Source: Burkholderia latens (lineage in GTDB: Bacteria > Pseudomonadota > Gammaproteobacteria > Burkholderiales > Burkholderiaceae). Taken from it: DNA of 64,000 nt. Below, one piece after another: positions 38,758 to 48,114 of this stretch. Under the pieces are notes generated by a model. That model searched no databases and was not told the DNA's origin. It saw only the letters and a program-made list of their open reading frames with translations. The stretch lies in contig NZ_CP013435.1 in the NCBI RefSeq assembly GCF_001718795.1, positions 2,356,001-2,420,000 on the forward strand, read 5' to 3'. Position 1 is the first letter of the stretch. The number at the start of each line of letters is the position of its first letter. Position numbers and translations under genes: made by a program.

Positions 38758-39485
38758 GCAAACTCCAGTACCAGGCGCCGTGTCCGCGCGCTCTTCTTTT
38801 CGAGCTTGGCGACCCGCAGGCCGCCGATTTCCGACGTGTTGCGCACGTGCGTGCCGCCGCACGGCTGCAGGTCGATGCCGTCGATCCGCAACAATCGCAC
38901 GCGCCCGAGCCCCATCGGCGGCTTCACGCTCATCGTGCGCACGAGTTCGGGCCGTTCGGCCATCTCCGCGTCGGTGATCCATTCGGTCGTGACTGGATGC
39001 GCGCCGTGCACCAGCGCCGCGAGGCGACGTTCGACGTCGACGCGGTCGATCGCGTCCGACGTCGCGAAATCGAGCCGCACGTAGTCGGCCGTCACGCTGC
39101 AGCCGTCGACCGGATACGGCAGCACCGCGCACATCAGATGCGCGGCGGTATGCAGCCGCATCCGCCGGTAGCGCTGCGGCCAGTCGATGGCCGCGACCAC
39201 ACGCATACCGGGCGTGAGCGACGCGACGCGCGCGTCCTGGCCAGCCGCAGGCACGTGCACCGCATCGTCGGGCGTCGCGCCGTCGAACTTCGCCTTGCGC
39301 GTATCGGCGATCGTGATCGCAATGCCGTCGGGCAGCGTCAGCGTGCCGCTGTCGCCGGCCTGGCCGCCGCCGAGCGGATAGAACACCGTGCGGTCGAGCC
39401 GGATGCCGTCGTCGCCGACGGCAACGACGATCGCGTCGCATTGCGTCAGGTATGCGTCTTCGCGAAACAAAGCCTGGGTGGTCAT
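38754..39485 (-). CDS. Alanyl-tRNA editing protein (AlaX family)
   Basis: This stand-alone editing protein is related to the editing domain of alanyl-tRNA synthetase and hydrolyses mis-charged tRNA-Ala. It is 243 aa from the ATG giving MTTQALFRED. The zinc/catalytic motifs are present: HTAAHL (HxxxH) and CGGTHVRNTSEIG. An N-terminal beta-barrel with TVFYPLGGGQAGDSG is typical. An in-frame extension upstream lacks support. Confidence 0.9.
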   Translation of the reverse strand: MTTQALFREDAYLTQCDAIVVAVGDDGIRLDRTVFYPLGGGQAGDSGTLTLPDGIAITIADTRKAKFDGATPDDAVHVPAAGQDARVASLTPGMRVVAAIDWPQRYRRMRLHTAAHLMCAVLPYPVDGCSVTADYVRLDFATSDAIDRVDVERRLAALVHGAHPVTTEWITDAEMAERPELVRTMSVKPPMGLGRVRLLRIDGIDLQPCGGTHVRNTSEIGGLRVAKLEKKSARTRRLVLEFA

Positions 39486-39587
39486 CGGACTCGCCTCGTA
39501 TCGATCGGAAACAGTCAGTGTCGCGCCGCGTGGCGCAGCCGCCCAGACGCACATCGTCCTGCACCGGAACGGCAGCGTACCGGTCGA

Positions 39588-39998
39588 TCAACCGGGCCGG
39601 TTGCGCATCCAGTCGGCCGTATCGTAGAACGAGTGCATCAGCCGTTCGCGCAGCGGCTCGGGCAGCCCGATGTCTTCCATCGCCCACGCCATGCAGCGCA
39701 GCCACTGATCCCGCTCGACCGACGCGATCGGGAACGGCAGGTGCCGTGCGCGCAGCCGCGGATGGCCGAACCGGCTGATGTAGTGATCGGGGCCGCCGAG
39801 CCAGCCGCACAGGAACCAGAACAGCTTGTCGCGCGAGCCGTCGAGCGACGCCGGATGCAGCGCGCGAATCTGCGCGAACTCGGGCTCCAGATCCATCAGG
39901 TCGTAAAAGCGGTCCACCATGTCGCGCACGCGGGCTTCGCCGCCCACGAGCTCGAACGCCGTCGGCTGCGACGGCGCCTCATCATTCACATCGGTCAT
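39588..39998 (-). CDS. Group 2 truncated hemoglobin
   Basis: This is a 136-aa truncated globin that binds haem and probably O2 or NO. Family features are ELVGGEARVRDMVDRFYDLM at the N-terminus, FLCGWLGGPDHYISRFGHPRLRARH (proximal histidine region), and the conserved Trp of the C-terminal helices (QWLRCMAWAME). It lies 42 bp downstream of nothing on its own strand and upstream of the AlaX gene, so it may be the lead gene of the globin-AlaX-DUF924 set. Confidence 0.92.
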   Translation of the reverse strand: MTDVNDEAPSQPTAFELVGGEARVRDMVDRFYDLMDLEPEFAQIRALHPASLDGSRDKLFWFLCGWLGGPDHYISRFGHPRLRARHLPFPIASVERDQWLRCMAWAMEDIGLPEPLRERLMHSFYDTADWMRNRPG

Positions 39999-40040
39999 AC
40001 GGATAATCGGAAACGGGATGGTCGGGGTCGCCGGCAACGC

Positions 40041-42653
40041 TCATGCGTCGCGCAGCGACTGCAGCGCCGGGCGCCGCAGCACATTATGCAGGCTCAGCCA
40101 GCCGGCCGCACCGGCGCACGCGACGCCGGCCGCGATGCCCGCCGGCACGAGCCACGGATCGACGGCGAGCTGGAAGTCGAACACGCGCGACGCGAGCACC
40201 GAGCCGACCGCGATCGCGCCCAACGACGCCAGCAGGCCGGCCAGCGCGCCGACGACGATGAATTCGGCGCGCTGCACCGCATTCACCTGCGCGCGCGACG
40301 CGCCGAGCGCGCGCAGCAGCGCGGCCTCGCGCACGCGCTCGTCGCGCGAGCCGGCGAGCGCGGTGTAAAGCACGAGCACGCCGGCCGCGAGCGTGAACGC
40401 AAACAGGAACTGCACCGCGCCGACCACCTGCAGCATCATCCGCTGCAACTGCGCGAGGATCGGCGCGACGTCGATCGCGGTCAGATTCGGGTAGCGTGCG
40501 ATCAGCGGATCGAGCAGCGCCGCCTGCGCAGCCGGCAGATGAAAGCTCGTAAGATAGACGGCCGGGAAGTCCTTCAGCACCGGCGGCGGCATCAGCACGA
40601 AAAAATTGACGCGGAACGAGCCCCAGTCGAGCTTGCGTACGCTGGTGATCGGCGCGTCGACCGTGAGCCCCGTCACGTCGAAACGCAGCGTGTCGCCAGG
40701 CTTCACGTTCAGCGTCTTCGCGAGCCCGGCCTCGATCGAAATCTGCGGACGCGACGACGTGCCGAACCAGTCGCCTTCGACGATCCGGTTGTCGGACGGC
40801 AACTCGGTCGTATACGACAGATTGAACTCGCGGTCGACGAGGCGGCGCGCTTCGTCGGACGGATACGCATCGGGGTTCACCGGCTTGCCGTTGATCGCGA
40901 CGAGCCGCCCGCGCACCATCGGCGCGGGCACCGCGTCGCGCACGCCGTGCGCGGCGAGCCACGCGGCGACGTCGTCGCGCTGGTCGGGCTGGATGTCGAT
41001 CAGGAACTGGTTCGGCGCATCGGGCGGCGTCGACTGCCGCCAGCCGGCAACCAGGTCGTTGCGCGTGATGGCGATCAGCAGCAGGCACATCAGTCCCAGC
41101 GCGAGGGCGGTGATCTGGAGCGCGCTCGCCGTGCCGCGCCGGTGCAGCGACGCGAGCGCGTAGCGCCATCCGATACCGGCCGCCACGCGTGCATTGCGTA
41201 CCGCGCGCGCGGCCGCGTACAGCACGAGCCGCACGATCAGCGCGAAACCGGCCAGCGCGCCCGCGAACCCGCCGGCGACGATCAGGCCGAGCTTCAGGTT
41301 GCCCGCGGCGATGACGAGCAGTGCGGCGAACAGCATGACGCCGAGCGCATACGCGGCCCACGCGGTGCGCGACGCATCGCCCCAGTCGCGGCGCAGCACG
41401 CGCACCGGCGGCACGCGAGTGAGCGGCGCCAGCGGCGGCAAAGCGAAGCCGAGCAGCAGCACGAGCGCGGCGCCGATTCCGACGAGCGCCGGCCACGGTG
41501 TCGGCGACGGCAGCACGACGTCGATCAGGCTGCCGAGCGCGGCAAGCAGCGCCCAGTGGCCGCCGTAGCCGAGCACCGCGCCCGCGACGCCCGACACGAT
41601 GCCGATGCCGGCAAATTCGAGTGCGAACAGCGCGCCGAGTGTGCGGCGGCTCACACCGAGACAGCGCATCGTCGCGCAGCCGTCGAGATGGCGCCGCATG
41701 TAGCGCTGCGCGGCCATCGCGATCGCGACCGCCGCGAGCAGTGCGGTCAGCAGCGCGACGAGCGTCAGGAAATGACGCGCGCGGTCGAGCGTCTGGCGCA
41801 CCTGCGGCTGGCCTTCCTGAAGCGATTCGAGGCCGACGCCGCGCAGCTTGCCGCCGTCGACGCGACCGTGCGCATAGGCCTCGAAGCGCGCAACGGCCTG
41901 CGCGTTTCCGGCAACCAGCAGCCGGTACGTGACGCGGCTGCCGTACCCGGTGAGCCCGGTGGCCGCGAGCTCGTCCGCACGCATCATCAGCCGCGGCGAG
42001 AAATTGACGAACGAGAAGCCGCGATCGAGTTCGCGGGAAATCGACGCGGCGACCGTGAACGTGCGCAGGCCGACCCGCACGGTGTCGCCCGCCTTCAGAT
42101 GCAGCGCATCGAGCAGCGCGGGATCGGCCCATACGGTGCCGGGCGCGGGGATCGCGTCCGCCTTCAGCGCAGCCTGCGCGCCGGCCGGCACGATCTCGAC
42201 CGCGCCGCGCAACGGATAGCCGGCAGACACTGCTTTCACGGCCGCGAGGCGCGACGGCGCCGCGCCGCCCGCGGGCCCCGGGGCGGCCGGCGCGATCATG
42301 CTCGGGAAAATCGCGGTCGTCGCGGTACGCAGCCCGAGCGAGCGAGCCTCGCGATCGAACGACGGGTCGACGGGATGATCGGCGCGCACGACGAAATCGG
42401 CGCCGAGCATCTGGCGCGCGTCGCGCTCGAGCCCCTGGCGCAAGCGATCGGCGAGAAAGCCGACGCTCGTCAGCGCGGCGACGGCCAGCACCAGTGCCAG
42501 CACGAGCAGCGTGAGTTCGCCGGCGCGCCAGTCGCGTGCGGTCATGCGCGCGGCCTGCCGGATCAGATCGTGCCAGCCGAAGCGGCCGGCATGGGCGTGA
42601 CGCCCGGCCGACGGATCAGCGTACTGCCGCTCGACGGATGGCGGCGCCTTCAA
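40041..42653 (-). CDS. FtsX-like ABC transporter permease (YbbP type)
   Basis: This is an 870-aa type VII ABC permease with two FtsX-like units, about ten transmembrane segments and two large periplasmic domains. The start is a TTG overlapping the stop of the upstream gene (TTGA), with a GGAGG ribosome-binding site 9 bases before it; the first ATG 108 bp downstream would remove the conserved sequence GWHDLIRQAARMTARDWRAGEL. Such permeases normally pair with a YbbA-type ATPase for mechanotransmission or lipoprotein/lipid work. No ATPase gene is adjacent here. Confidence 0.88.
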   Translation of the reverse strand: MKAPPSVERQYADPSAGRHAHAGRFGWHDLIRQAARMTARDWRAGELTLLVLALVLAVAALTSVGFLADRLRQGLERDARQMLGADFVVRADHPVDPSFDREARSLGLRTATTAIFPSMIAPAAPGPAGGAAPSRLAAVKAVSAGYPLRGAVEIVPAGAQAALKADAIPAPGTVWADPALLDALHLKAGDTVRVGLRTFTVAASISRELDRGFSFVNFSPRLMMRADELAATGLTGYGSRVTYRLLVAGNAQAVARFEAYAHGRVDGGKLRGVGLESLQEGQPQVRQTLDRARHFLTLVALLTALLAAVAIAMAAQRYMRRHLDGCATMRCLGVSRRTLGALFALEFAGIGIVSGVAGAVLGYGGHWALLAALGSLIDVVLPSPTPWPALVGIGAALVLLLGFALPPLAPLTRVPPVRVLRRDWGDASRTAWAAYALGVMLFAALLVIAAGNLKLGLIVAGGFAGALAGFALIVRLVLYAAARAVRNARVAAGIGWRYALASLHRRGTASALQITALALGLMCLLLIAITRNDLVAGWRQSTPPDAPNQFLIDIQPDQRDDVAAWLAAHGVRDAVPAPMVRGRLVAINGKPVNPDAYPSDEARRLVDREFNLSYTTELPSDNRIVEGDWFGTSSRPQISIEAGLAKTLNVKPGDTLRFDVTGLTVDAPITSVRKLDWGSFRVNFFVLMPPPVLKDFPAVYLTSFHLPAAQAALLDPLIARYPNLTAIDVAPILAQLQRMMLQVVGAVQFLFAFTLAAGVLVLYTALAGSRDERVREAALLRALGASRAQVNAVQRAEFIVVGALAGLLASLGAIAVGSVLASRVFDFQLAVDPWLVPAGIAAGVACAGAAGWLSLHNVLRRPALQSLRDA

Positions 42654-43267
42654 TCGCGCTTGCCTCCGATCGAATTGAGCCGCGACACCATATGATTCGC
42701 CATCCCGCGGAAACCGCCCGACACGCCACGCCACAGACGCGGCAACGCCCACGCCGACGCCGCGATGAACGCCGCGAGCAGCACCAGGAACGCGAGCGGC
42801 ACGAAGAATGCGAGCGCGAGGCCGCCGAACACGAGCCCGTCCTCGGTGGACGATGCGACCCAGTTCGAGATCGGCTCGGGAGACAGGTTGATCAACGCGC
42901 GCGTGCCGGCCTTCGCGACGTGCGCGGCACCGGCGAGCGAGCCCCCGGCCAGCCCCGCGACCGCGAGCACGGTCGGATCGGCATGGCCGAGCGCGCCGGC
43001 GGCCAGCACCGCGCCTGCCGGAATGCGGATGAACGTGTGCACGGCGTCCCACAGCGAGTCGAACGCGGGAATTTTGTCGGCGAGGAATTCGGTGACGGCG
43101 AGCACCGCGGCGGCGCCGATCACCCACGGCGACGTCAGCACCGCGAGCGTATCGGGCAGATGCAGCCAGCCGACCCGCGCGAGCACGCCGGCGATCAGCA
43201 CCGTCAGATAAAGGCGCAGCCCGCTCGCCCACGCGAGCCCCGCGCCGAGCGAAATGGCTTCGATCAT
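42650..43267 (-). CDS. DUF4126 family membrane protein
   Basis: This is a 205-aa predicted integral membrane protein with four to five hydrophobic segments. It starts MIEAISLGAGLAWASGLRLYLTV, a typical beginning for DUF4126. The Gly/Ala-rich middle (PTVLAVAGLAGGSLAGAAH) resembles a small-channel-like repeat. Its function is unknown. The stop overlaps the TTG start of the FtsX-like permease, so the two are probably translationally coupled. Confidence 0.85.
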   Translation of the reverse strand: MIEAISLGAGLAWASGLRLYLTVLIAGVLARVGWLHLPDTLAVLTSPWVIGAAAVLAVTEFLADKIPAFDSLWDAVHTFIRIPAGAVLAAGALGHADPTVLAVAGLAGGSLAGAAHVAKAGTRALINLSPEPISNWVASSTEDGLVFGGLALAFFVPLAFLVLLAAFIAASAWALPRLWRGVSGGFRGMANHMVSRLNSIGGKRD

Positions 43268-43501
43268 GGCCCTCTCCTTGCACTTTCCGTGCGTTTTGCC
43301 GATTGATCGGATCGAGTCGGTATGACCGGCCGCGGGGCGCGTGGCGACCAGCACCGCGTGCCGCGAACGGCACGACGGCATTCAGGCCCGAATGCGTTCC
43401 ATTATAGACAGGCTATCGGCACGGCCGGCGCAATTCCGCAGTGCGTCAGGGCCGGATGCGTGCCGGTTGTCCGGCGCGCCGGCATGCCATGTCAGGCGGC
43501 C

Positions 43502-43822
43502 TCAGGTGGCCGACGACAGTTTCAGGCCGATCAGCCCGATCACGATCAACGATGCACTCGCGACGCGGGCGACGGTCAACGCCTCGCCCATCACCACGAT
43601 GCCGAACACGAACGCGCCGATCGCGCCGATGCCCGTCCATACCGCATACGCGGTGCCGAGCGGCAGCTGGCGCATCGCGACCGCGAGCAGCGCGAAGCTG
43701 GCGAGCGCCGTCACGATCGTCAATACCGACGGTCCGAGTTTCGTGAAGCCCTCGGACGATTTCATGCCGGCCGCCCAGGCCACTTCCAGCAAACCGGCGA
43801 TCAACAACAATACCCACGCCAT
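43502..43822 (-). CDS. sugE: Small multidrug resistance protein SugE/Gdx (guanidinium exporter)
   Basis: This is a 106-aa four-helix SMR transporter that works as an antiparallel dimer. The first helix MAWVLLLIAGLLEVAWAAGMK carries the essential Glu (E14) for proton/substrate coupling. The GTAYAVWTGIGAIGA motif matches the Gdx/SugE subgroup rather than EmrE. A guanidine-II riboswitch directly upstream supports guanidinium as the physiological substrate. Confidence 0.93.
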   Translation of the reverse strand: MAWVLLLIAGLLEVAWAAGMKSSEGFTKLGPSVLTIVTALASFALLAVAMRQLPLGTAYAVWTGIGAIGAFVFGIVVMGEALTVARVASASLIVIGLIGLKLSSAT

Positions 43823-43845
43823 CTCGACGTACTCCGTATCGGATG

Positions 43846-43890
43846 GGGCCGTCCCCGTTGAAGCGAATGGCCCGGGGCCGTCCCCGGGCG
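43846..43890 (-). promoter_or_regulatory. Guanidine-II (mini-ykkC) riboswitch
   Basis: Two adjacent hairpins each end in an ACGG tetraloop on the minus strand: GCCCGGGG-ACGG-CCCCGGGC (43871-43890) and GGGG-ACGG-CCCC (43846-43857). This is the defining layout of mini-ykkC RNA, where two ACGR loops bind guanidinium. It lies 23 nt upstream of sugE, covering the approach to the ribosome-binding site CGGAG. Control of translation is expected. Confidence 0.9.
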
Positions 43891-43897
43891 GCGGCGA

Positions 43898-43903
43898 GTA
43901 TAA
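43898..43903 (-). promoter_or_regulatory. -10 element of the sugE transcript
   Basis: TATACT on the minus strand lies 8 bp before the first riboswitch hairpin, so the transcript would begin at the aptamer. No good -35 is visible. Confidence 0.5.
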
Positions 43904-43987
43904 CAAGGCGCTTACGGCGGCGCCGGATGCCGCCGGCCGCTGCGGGCCTGGGCAGGTCATGGCGGGGAAAGCGCCCGCCCGCCTGGT

Positions 43988-44278
43988 TCAGCCGCTCTTC
44001 GACGCGCGCTTCGCGCCGACACCGCCGACGCAGCGATCGTCGCGGTACAGCGCCCATTCGTCGCACACGCGGCCGTCCTTGAACACGCACATGCCGACCT
44101 GCCCGCGCGGCAGGTCGCGAATCACGTGACGGCCGCCGAGTTTCTCGCAATTGACCGACGCGGGATTGGCGAGCGCCGCACGCGGCGCAGAAGGCTGCTG
44201 GCCCGGCGGCAGCGGCTGCGCGAACGCGCCCGATGCAGCAAGCGCCAGCGCAGCGATAACGATCAGACGGACGGACAT
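43988..44278 (-). CDS. DUF333 (hemolysin-like) small secreted protein
   Basis: This is a 96-aa predicted exported protein. The signal peptide is about 20 residues (LIVIAALALAASGAFAQ). The DUF333 core contains NPASVNCEKLGGRHVIRD and GMCVFKDGRVCDEWALYRDDRC, with four conserved cysteines that may form two disulfides. Family members are often annotated as putative hemolysins without evidence, and no function can be given. Confidence 0.85.
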   Translation of the reverse strand: MSVRLIVIAALALAASGAFAQPLPPGQQPSAPRAALANPASVNCEKLGGRHVIRDLPRGQVGMCVFKDGRVCDEWALYRDDRCVGGVGAKRASKSG

Positions 44279-44434
44279 TGCACGCTCCTCGGATGCGTTC
44301 GCGGAACGATCAGCATAGCGGGGAATGCGCAAGCGGTGTACGCGGCCGTGCCGGCGGCCGCAATGTCGCGCCGAAGCCACTGCACCGCCGTGCGGCGCGA
44401 CATTCCGGCCGCATCGCGCCACACGCCGCACACG

Positions 44435-45133
44435 TCATGCGGCGCCGACGAGCCGGTAGCCGACGCCCGTTTCGGTGACGATGTGCTCCGGCTGCGCGGG
44501 ATCGCGCTCGAGCTTCTGGCGCAGATGCGCCATGTAGATGCGCAGATAGTGAGGGCTCTCGACGTGCGACGGCCCCCACACGTCGCGCAGCAGCTGGCGG
44601 TGCGTGAGCACGCGCCCCGCGTGCCGCACGAGCGTCGCGAGCAACCGGTACTCGAGCGGTGTGAGATGCACGATCTCGCCGTCGCGCCACACCTGGCGCA
44701 GCGCGAGATCGACCGTCACGTTGCCGAAACCGACCTTCGGCGACTCGTTGGCGCCCCCCTGGTTGCGCCGGCGCAGCTGCGCGCGAATCCGCGCGCGCAA
44801 CTCGGACACCCCGAACGGCTTCGTCAAATAGTCGTCGGCGCCCGCGTCGAGTGCGGCCACCTTCTCCTCTTCCTGCGTGCGCGCCGACAGCACGATGACC
44901 GGTACGTCGGACCAGCCGCGCAATTCGCGGATCACGTCGATGCCGTCGGTATCGGGCAGCCCGAGGTCGACGATCACGAGATCGGGCTTGCGGGTCGCCG
45001 CATCGATCAGCCCCTGCTTGCCCGTCTCCGCGTCGAACACGGCAATGTCCTCCTCCTCGAGCGCGGCGCGCACGAAGCGGCGGATCTGTTTTTCGTCCTC
45101 GATCAGGACGACGGTCAGGCTCGGTTCACTCAT
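44435..45133 (-). CDS. kdpE: Response regulator KdpE
   Basis: This is the transcription factor of the KdpDE system, which switches on the KdpFABC potassium pump under potassium limitation. It is 232 aa. The receiver domain has the acidic pair in IEDE, the phospho-acceptor D56 in VIVDLGLPD, and the conserved Lys in DYLTKPFG. The OmpR-type winged helix (about 130-225) contains HLTPLEYRLLATLVRHAG. Its start overlaps the kdpD stop by 8 bp. Confidence 0.97.
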   Translation of the reverse strand: MSEPSLTVVLIEDEKQIRRFVRAALEEEDIAVFDAETGKQGLIDAATRKPDLVIVDLGLPDTDGIDVIRELRGWSDVPVIVLSARTQEEEKVAALDAGADDYLTKPFGVSELRARIRAQLRRRNQGGANESPKVGFGNVTVDLALRQVWRDGEIVHLTPLEYRLLATLVRHAGRVLTHRQLLRDVWGPSHVESPHYLRIYMAHLRQKLERDPAQPEHIVTETGVGYRLVGAA

Positions 45134-47969
45134 GGTCTGGCAACGGCTCGGAAGAAGGCGACGCGCCGGGCGCGTCGAGGTCGTCGTCGGGTACCGCAGG
45201 CGCGGGCGGCGGCGTGTCGACCGGCAGCGTGAACCAGAAGCGCGCGCCGGCCACGCGGCCGTCGGGCCCGGTACGGTTGAGCGCGCCGATTGTACCGCCG
45301 TGCGCGTCGACGATCGCGCGACAGATCGCGAGGCCCAGGCCGATACCGGGCGTCGCAGATTCCTTCTCGCCGCGCGTGAACTTGTCGAAGATCCGCGTTT
45401 CCATCCCGGGCGGCAGGCCGGGGCCGTAATCGTCGACGTGCACGCGCACGAACGCGCGGCCGTCGTCGGTCACGCGTTCGGCGCCGATGTCGATCGGCGT
45501 GTCGGCCGGCGTGTACTTCGCCGCGTTTTCGAACAGGTTCGCGAACAGCCGCTCCATCAGCACCGCATCCGTCTGCAGCAGCGGCAGGTCGGCCGGCAGC
45601 GCGACGCGCACCGGATGGCGCGCCAGCACGCGCTTGCACGCGGCGAGCGCGGCGCCGACGGTTTCCTCCAGCACCGACCACTGACGCTTGAGCTGCAGGC
45701 TGCCGGCCTGCAGCCGCGCCATGTCGAGCAGATTCGTGACGATGCCGGTCATCCGCAGCGCCTCGTCGTGGATCGCGTCGACCAGCTCGGCTTCGCGTTG
45801 CGCGGCACGTTCCGCCGCCGCGTCGTCAGTCGATGCACGGGCCGCGCGCCCGTTCGCGAGCATCGACGAGAAACCGACGATCGTGGTGAGCGGCGTGCGC
45901 AGGTCGTGCGAGATCGCCGACAGCAGCGAATTGCGCAGCCGCTCGGATTCCATGTTGACGAGCGCGTCGCGCGCGATCTCGACGTAGTGCACGCGTTCGA
46001 GTGCAAGTGCGATCTGCGCCGCGAACGCATCGAGCATCCGCTGCTGTTCCGGCACCTCGAGTTCGCGCGGCTCGCGCGATGCGACCGCGAGCACGCCGCG
46101 CGTGCGCATCGGCGCCTTCAGCGGCAGGTACAACGCAGCGGTCGCGGGCAGCGTGTCGGTGCCGCGGCCGGCCGGCTTCTGCTGGTCGTACACCCACTGG
46201 CCGACATCGCTGTCGAGCTCCGGGCCGGTCAGCGTCACGGCCGCGTCGGGCTCCTCGATCTTCTGCCGCACCTGGTCAGCGCTGTCCGGCAGCAGGAACG
46301 CGACGCGCGCGCGAAACACCTCGCTGACGTGCCGGCTGCCGATCTCGACGATCTGCTCGGTCGTCAGCGCCGCGCCGAGTTCGCGCGCCATCGCGTAGAT
46401 CGCGCCCGTGCGGCGCTCGCGATGCTGCGCGACGCTCGCCTGACGCGTGAGCGTCGACGTCAGATGGCTGATCACGAGCGACGTGAGCAGCATCCCGAAG
46501 AAGGTCAGCAGGTATTGCGTGTCGCTGACCGAGAACGACATCCGCGGCGGCACGAAGAAGAAGTCGAACGCGGCCACCGACAGGAACGACTGCAGCACGC
46601 CCGGGCCGCGCCCGAGCCGCACGGCCGAGAACACGACGCCAAGCAGGTACAGCATCACGAGGTTCGTCAGGTCCAGCCGCGCGGACACGATGCTCGCGAC
46701 ACCGGTGATCGCCGCGCAGATCGCGGCCGCATACACATAATGGCGCGGCGGCGAACGCCGCATGCCGAACTGCGCGAACGCGTCGCGCCAGTCGCGGGCG
46801 CGCGCGTCGCGCGGCGCCGCACGTGCGTCGTCGGTCGCGGATGCGCGGATCAGCATCAGGTCGACGTCGCCCGCGCGCTCGGCGAGCCGCTCGCCGAACG
46901 GCCGAGCGAAGCGGCGGGCGAGCCCGACCTTCGACGAGCCGCCGGCCACGATCTTCGACACGTTGCGCACCTTCGCATAACCGATCAGCGCGGCGAGCGC
47001 GTCGTCGCCGGCAAGCGTGGCCGTCTCGGCGCCCAGCTCGGCCGCGAGCTTCAGCGCGTCGAGCGTGCGCTGCCGGCGCGCGTCGGGCAGCCGCTGCAGC
47101 CGCGGCGTCTCGACGTACACGGCGATCCAGTCGGCCTTCACGCTCGCTGCAAGCCGCGCGGCCGCGCGCACGAGCGTGGGCGCTTCCGGGCCGGGCCCGA
47201 CGCAGACGAGCAACCGCTCGCGCGCCTGCCAGATGCGCTGGATCGAACGGTCCGCGCGGTACTCTCGCATCTGCGCGTCGACGCGATCGGCCGTGCGCCG
47301 CAGCGCGAGTTCGCGCAATGCGATCAGGTTGCCCTTGCGGAAGAAATTGCGCACCGCGCGCTCGGCCTGCTGCGCGAGATAGACCTTGCCGTCGCGCATC
47401 CGCTCGAGCAGTTCCTCGGCGGGCAGGTCGACCAGCGTGACCTCGTCGGCCGCATCGAATACACGATCGGGCACGGTTTCCCACACGCGAATGCCGGTGA
47501 TCGCACCGACCACGTCGTTCAGGCTTTCGAGATGCTGGACGTTGACCGTCGTGTACACGTCGATGCCCGCGTCGAGCAGTTCGTGCACGTCCTGCCAGCG
47601 CTTCAGATGCCGTGCGCCCTGCACGTTCGAATGCGCGAGTTCGTCGACGAGGATCAGCTGCGGCGCACGCGCAAGCGCGGCGTCGAGATCGAACTCCGTG
47701 AGCGTGCGGCCGCGATATTCGATGTGCGCGAGCGGCAGCACGTCGAAGCCGTCGAGCAGCGCCGCAGTTTCGGCGCGGCCGTGCGTCTCGACGATCCCGA
47801 CGACGACGTCGACGCCGTCCTGCAGCCGCTGGCGCGCGGCCTGCAGCATCGCGTAGGTCTTGCCGACACCGGCGGACGCGCCGAAGAAGATCTTCAGCTG
47901 GCCGCGCCGCTGCTTTTCTTCATCGCGCTGCAGCTTGTCGAGGAGTTGGTCGGGATCGGGGCGGTTCAT
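45126..47969 (-). CDS. kdpD: Sensor histidine kinase KdpD
   Basis: This is the membrane sensor of potassium limitation and ionic stress. It is 947 aa. The N-terminal KdpD domain (about 20-230) has the Walker A sequence GASAGVGKTYAML, followed by a universal-stress-protein-like domain (about 250-370). Four transmembrane helices lie around 400-500, then a GAF-like domain, and the kinase core with SAISHDLRTPLTT (phospho-acceptor His) and the ATPase boxes NLFENAAKYTP and GPGLPPGMETRIFDKF. All modules are intact. Confidence 0.97.
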   Translation of the reverse strand: MNRPDPDQLLDKLQRDEEKQRRGQLKIFFGASAGVGKTYAMLQAARQRLQDGVDVVVGIVETHGRAETAALLDGFDVLPLAHIEYRGRTLTEFDLDAALARAPQLILVDELAHSNVQGARHLKRWQDVHELLDAGIDVYTTVNVQHLESLNDVVGAITGIRVWETVPDRVFDAADEVTLVDLPAEELLERMRDGKVYLAQQAERAVRNFFRKGNLIALRELALRRTADRVDAQMREYRADRSIQRIWQARERLLVCVGPGPEAPTLVRAAARLAASVKADWIAVYVETPRLQRLPDARRQRTLDALKLAAELGAETATLAGDDALAALIGYAKVRNVSKIVAGGSSKVGLARRFARPFGERLAERAGDVDLMLIRASATDDARAAPRDARARDWRDAFAQFGMRRSPPRHYVYAAAICAAITGVASIVSARLDLTNLVMLYLLGVVFSAVRLGRGPGVLQSFLSVAAFDFFFVPPRMSFSVSDTQYLLTFFGMLLTSLVISHLTSTLTRQASVAQHRERRTGAIYAMARELGAALTTEQIVEIGSRHVSEVFRARVAFLLPDSADQVRQKIEEPDAAVTLTGPELDSDVGQWVYDQQKPAGRGTDTLPATAALYLPLKAPMRTRGVLAVASREPRELEVPEQQRMLDAFAAQIALALERVHYVEIARDALVNMESERLRNSLLSAISHDLRTPLTTIVGFSSMLANGRAARASTDDAAAERAAQREAELVDAIHDEALRMTGIVTNLLDMARLQAGSLQLKRQWSVLEETVGAALAACKRVLARHPVRVALPADLPLLQTDAVLMERLFANLFENAAKYTPADTPIDIGAERVTDDGRAFVRVHVDDYGPGLPPGMETRIFDKFTRGEKESATPGIGLGLAICRAIVDAHGGTIGALNRTGPDGRVAGARFWFTLPVDTPPPAPAVPDDDLDAPGASPSSEPLPDHE

Positions 47970-48114
47970 GCGTCAGGATGGGGAAGCGCCGGATGGCGCG
48001 CGAGATACACGCATTGTGGTTCCAAATCGCTGCAAAACGCAAAGACGGCGCATGCGCCGCCGGTCGATGCCGGCGCGGCGCGCAGCATGCCGCGCCGCGC
48101 CGCGGCGCCCGCGC

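Noticed and set aside
38643..42695. 1350-codon plus-strand frame opposite the DUF924, AlaX, globin and permease genes
   Set aside because: It is Arg/His/Gln-rich and low in complexity, runs across four real genes on the other strand, and has no recognisable domain.
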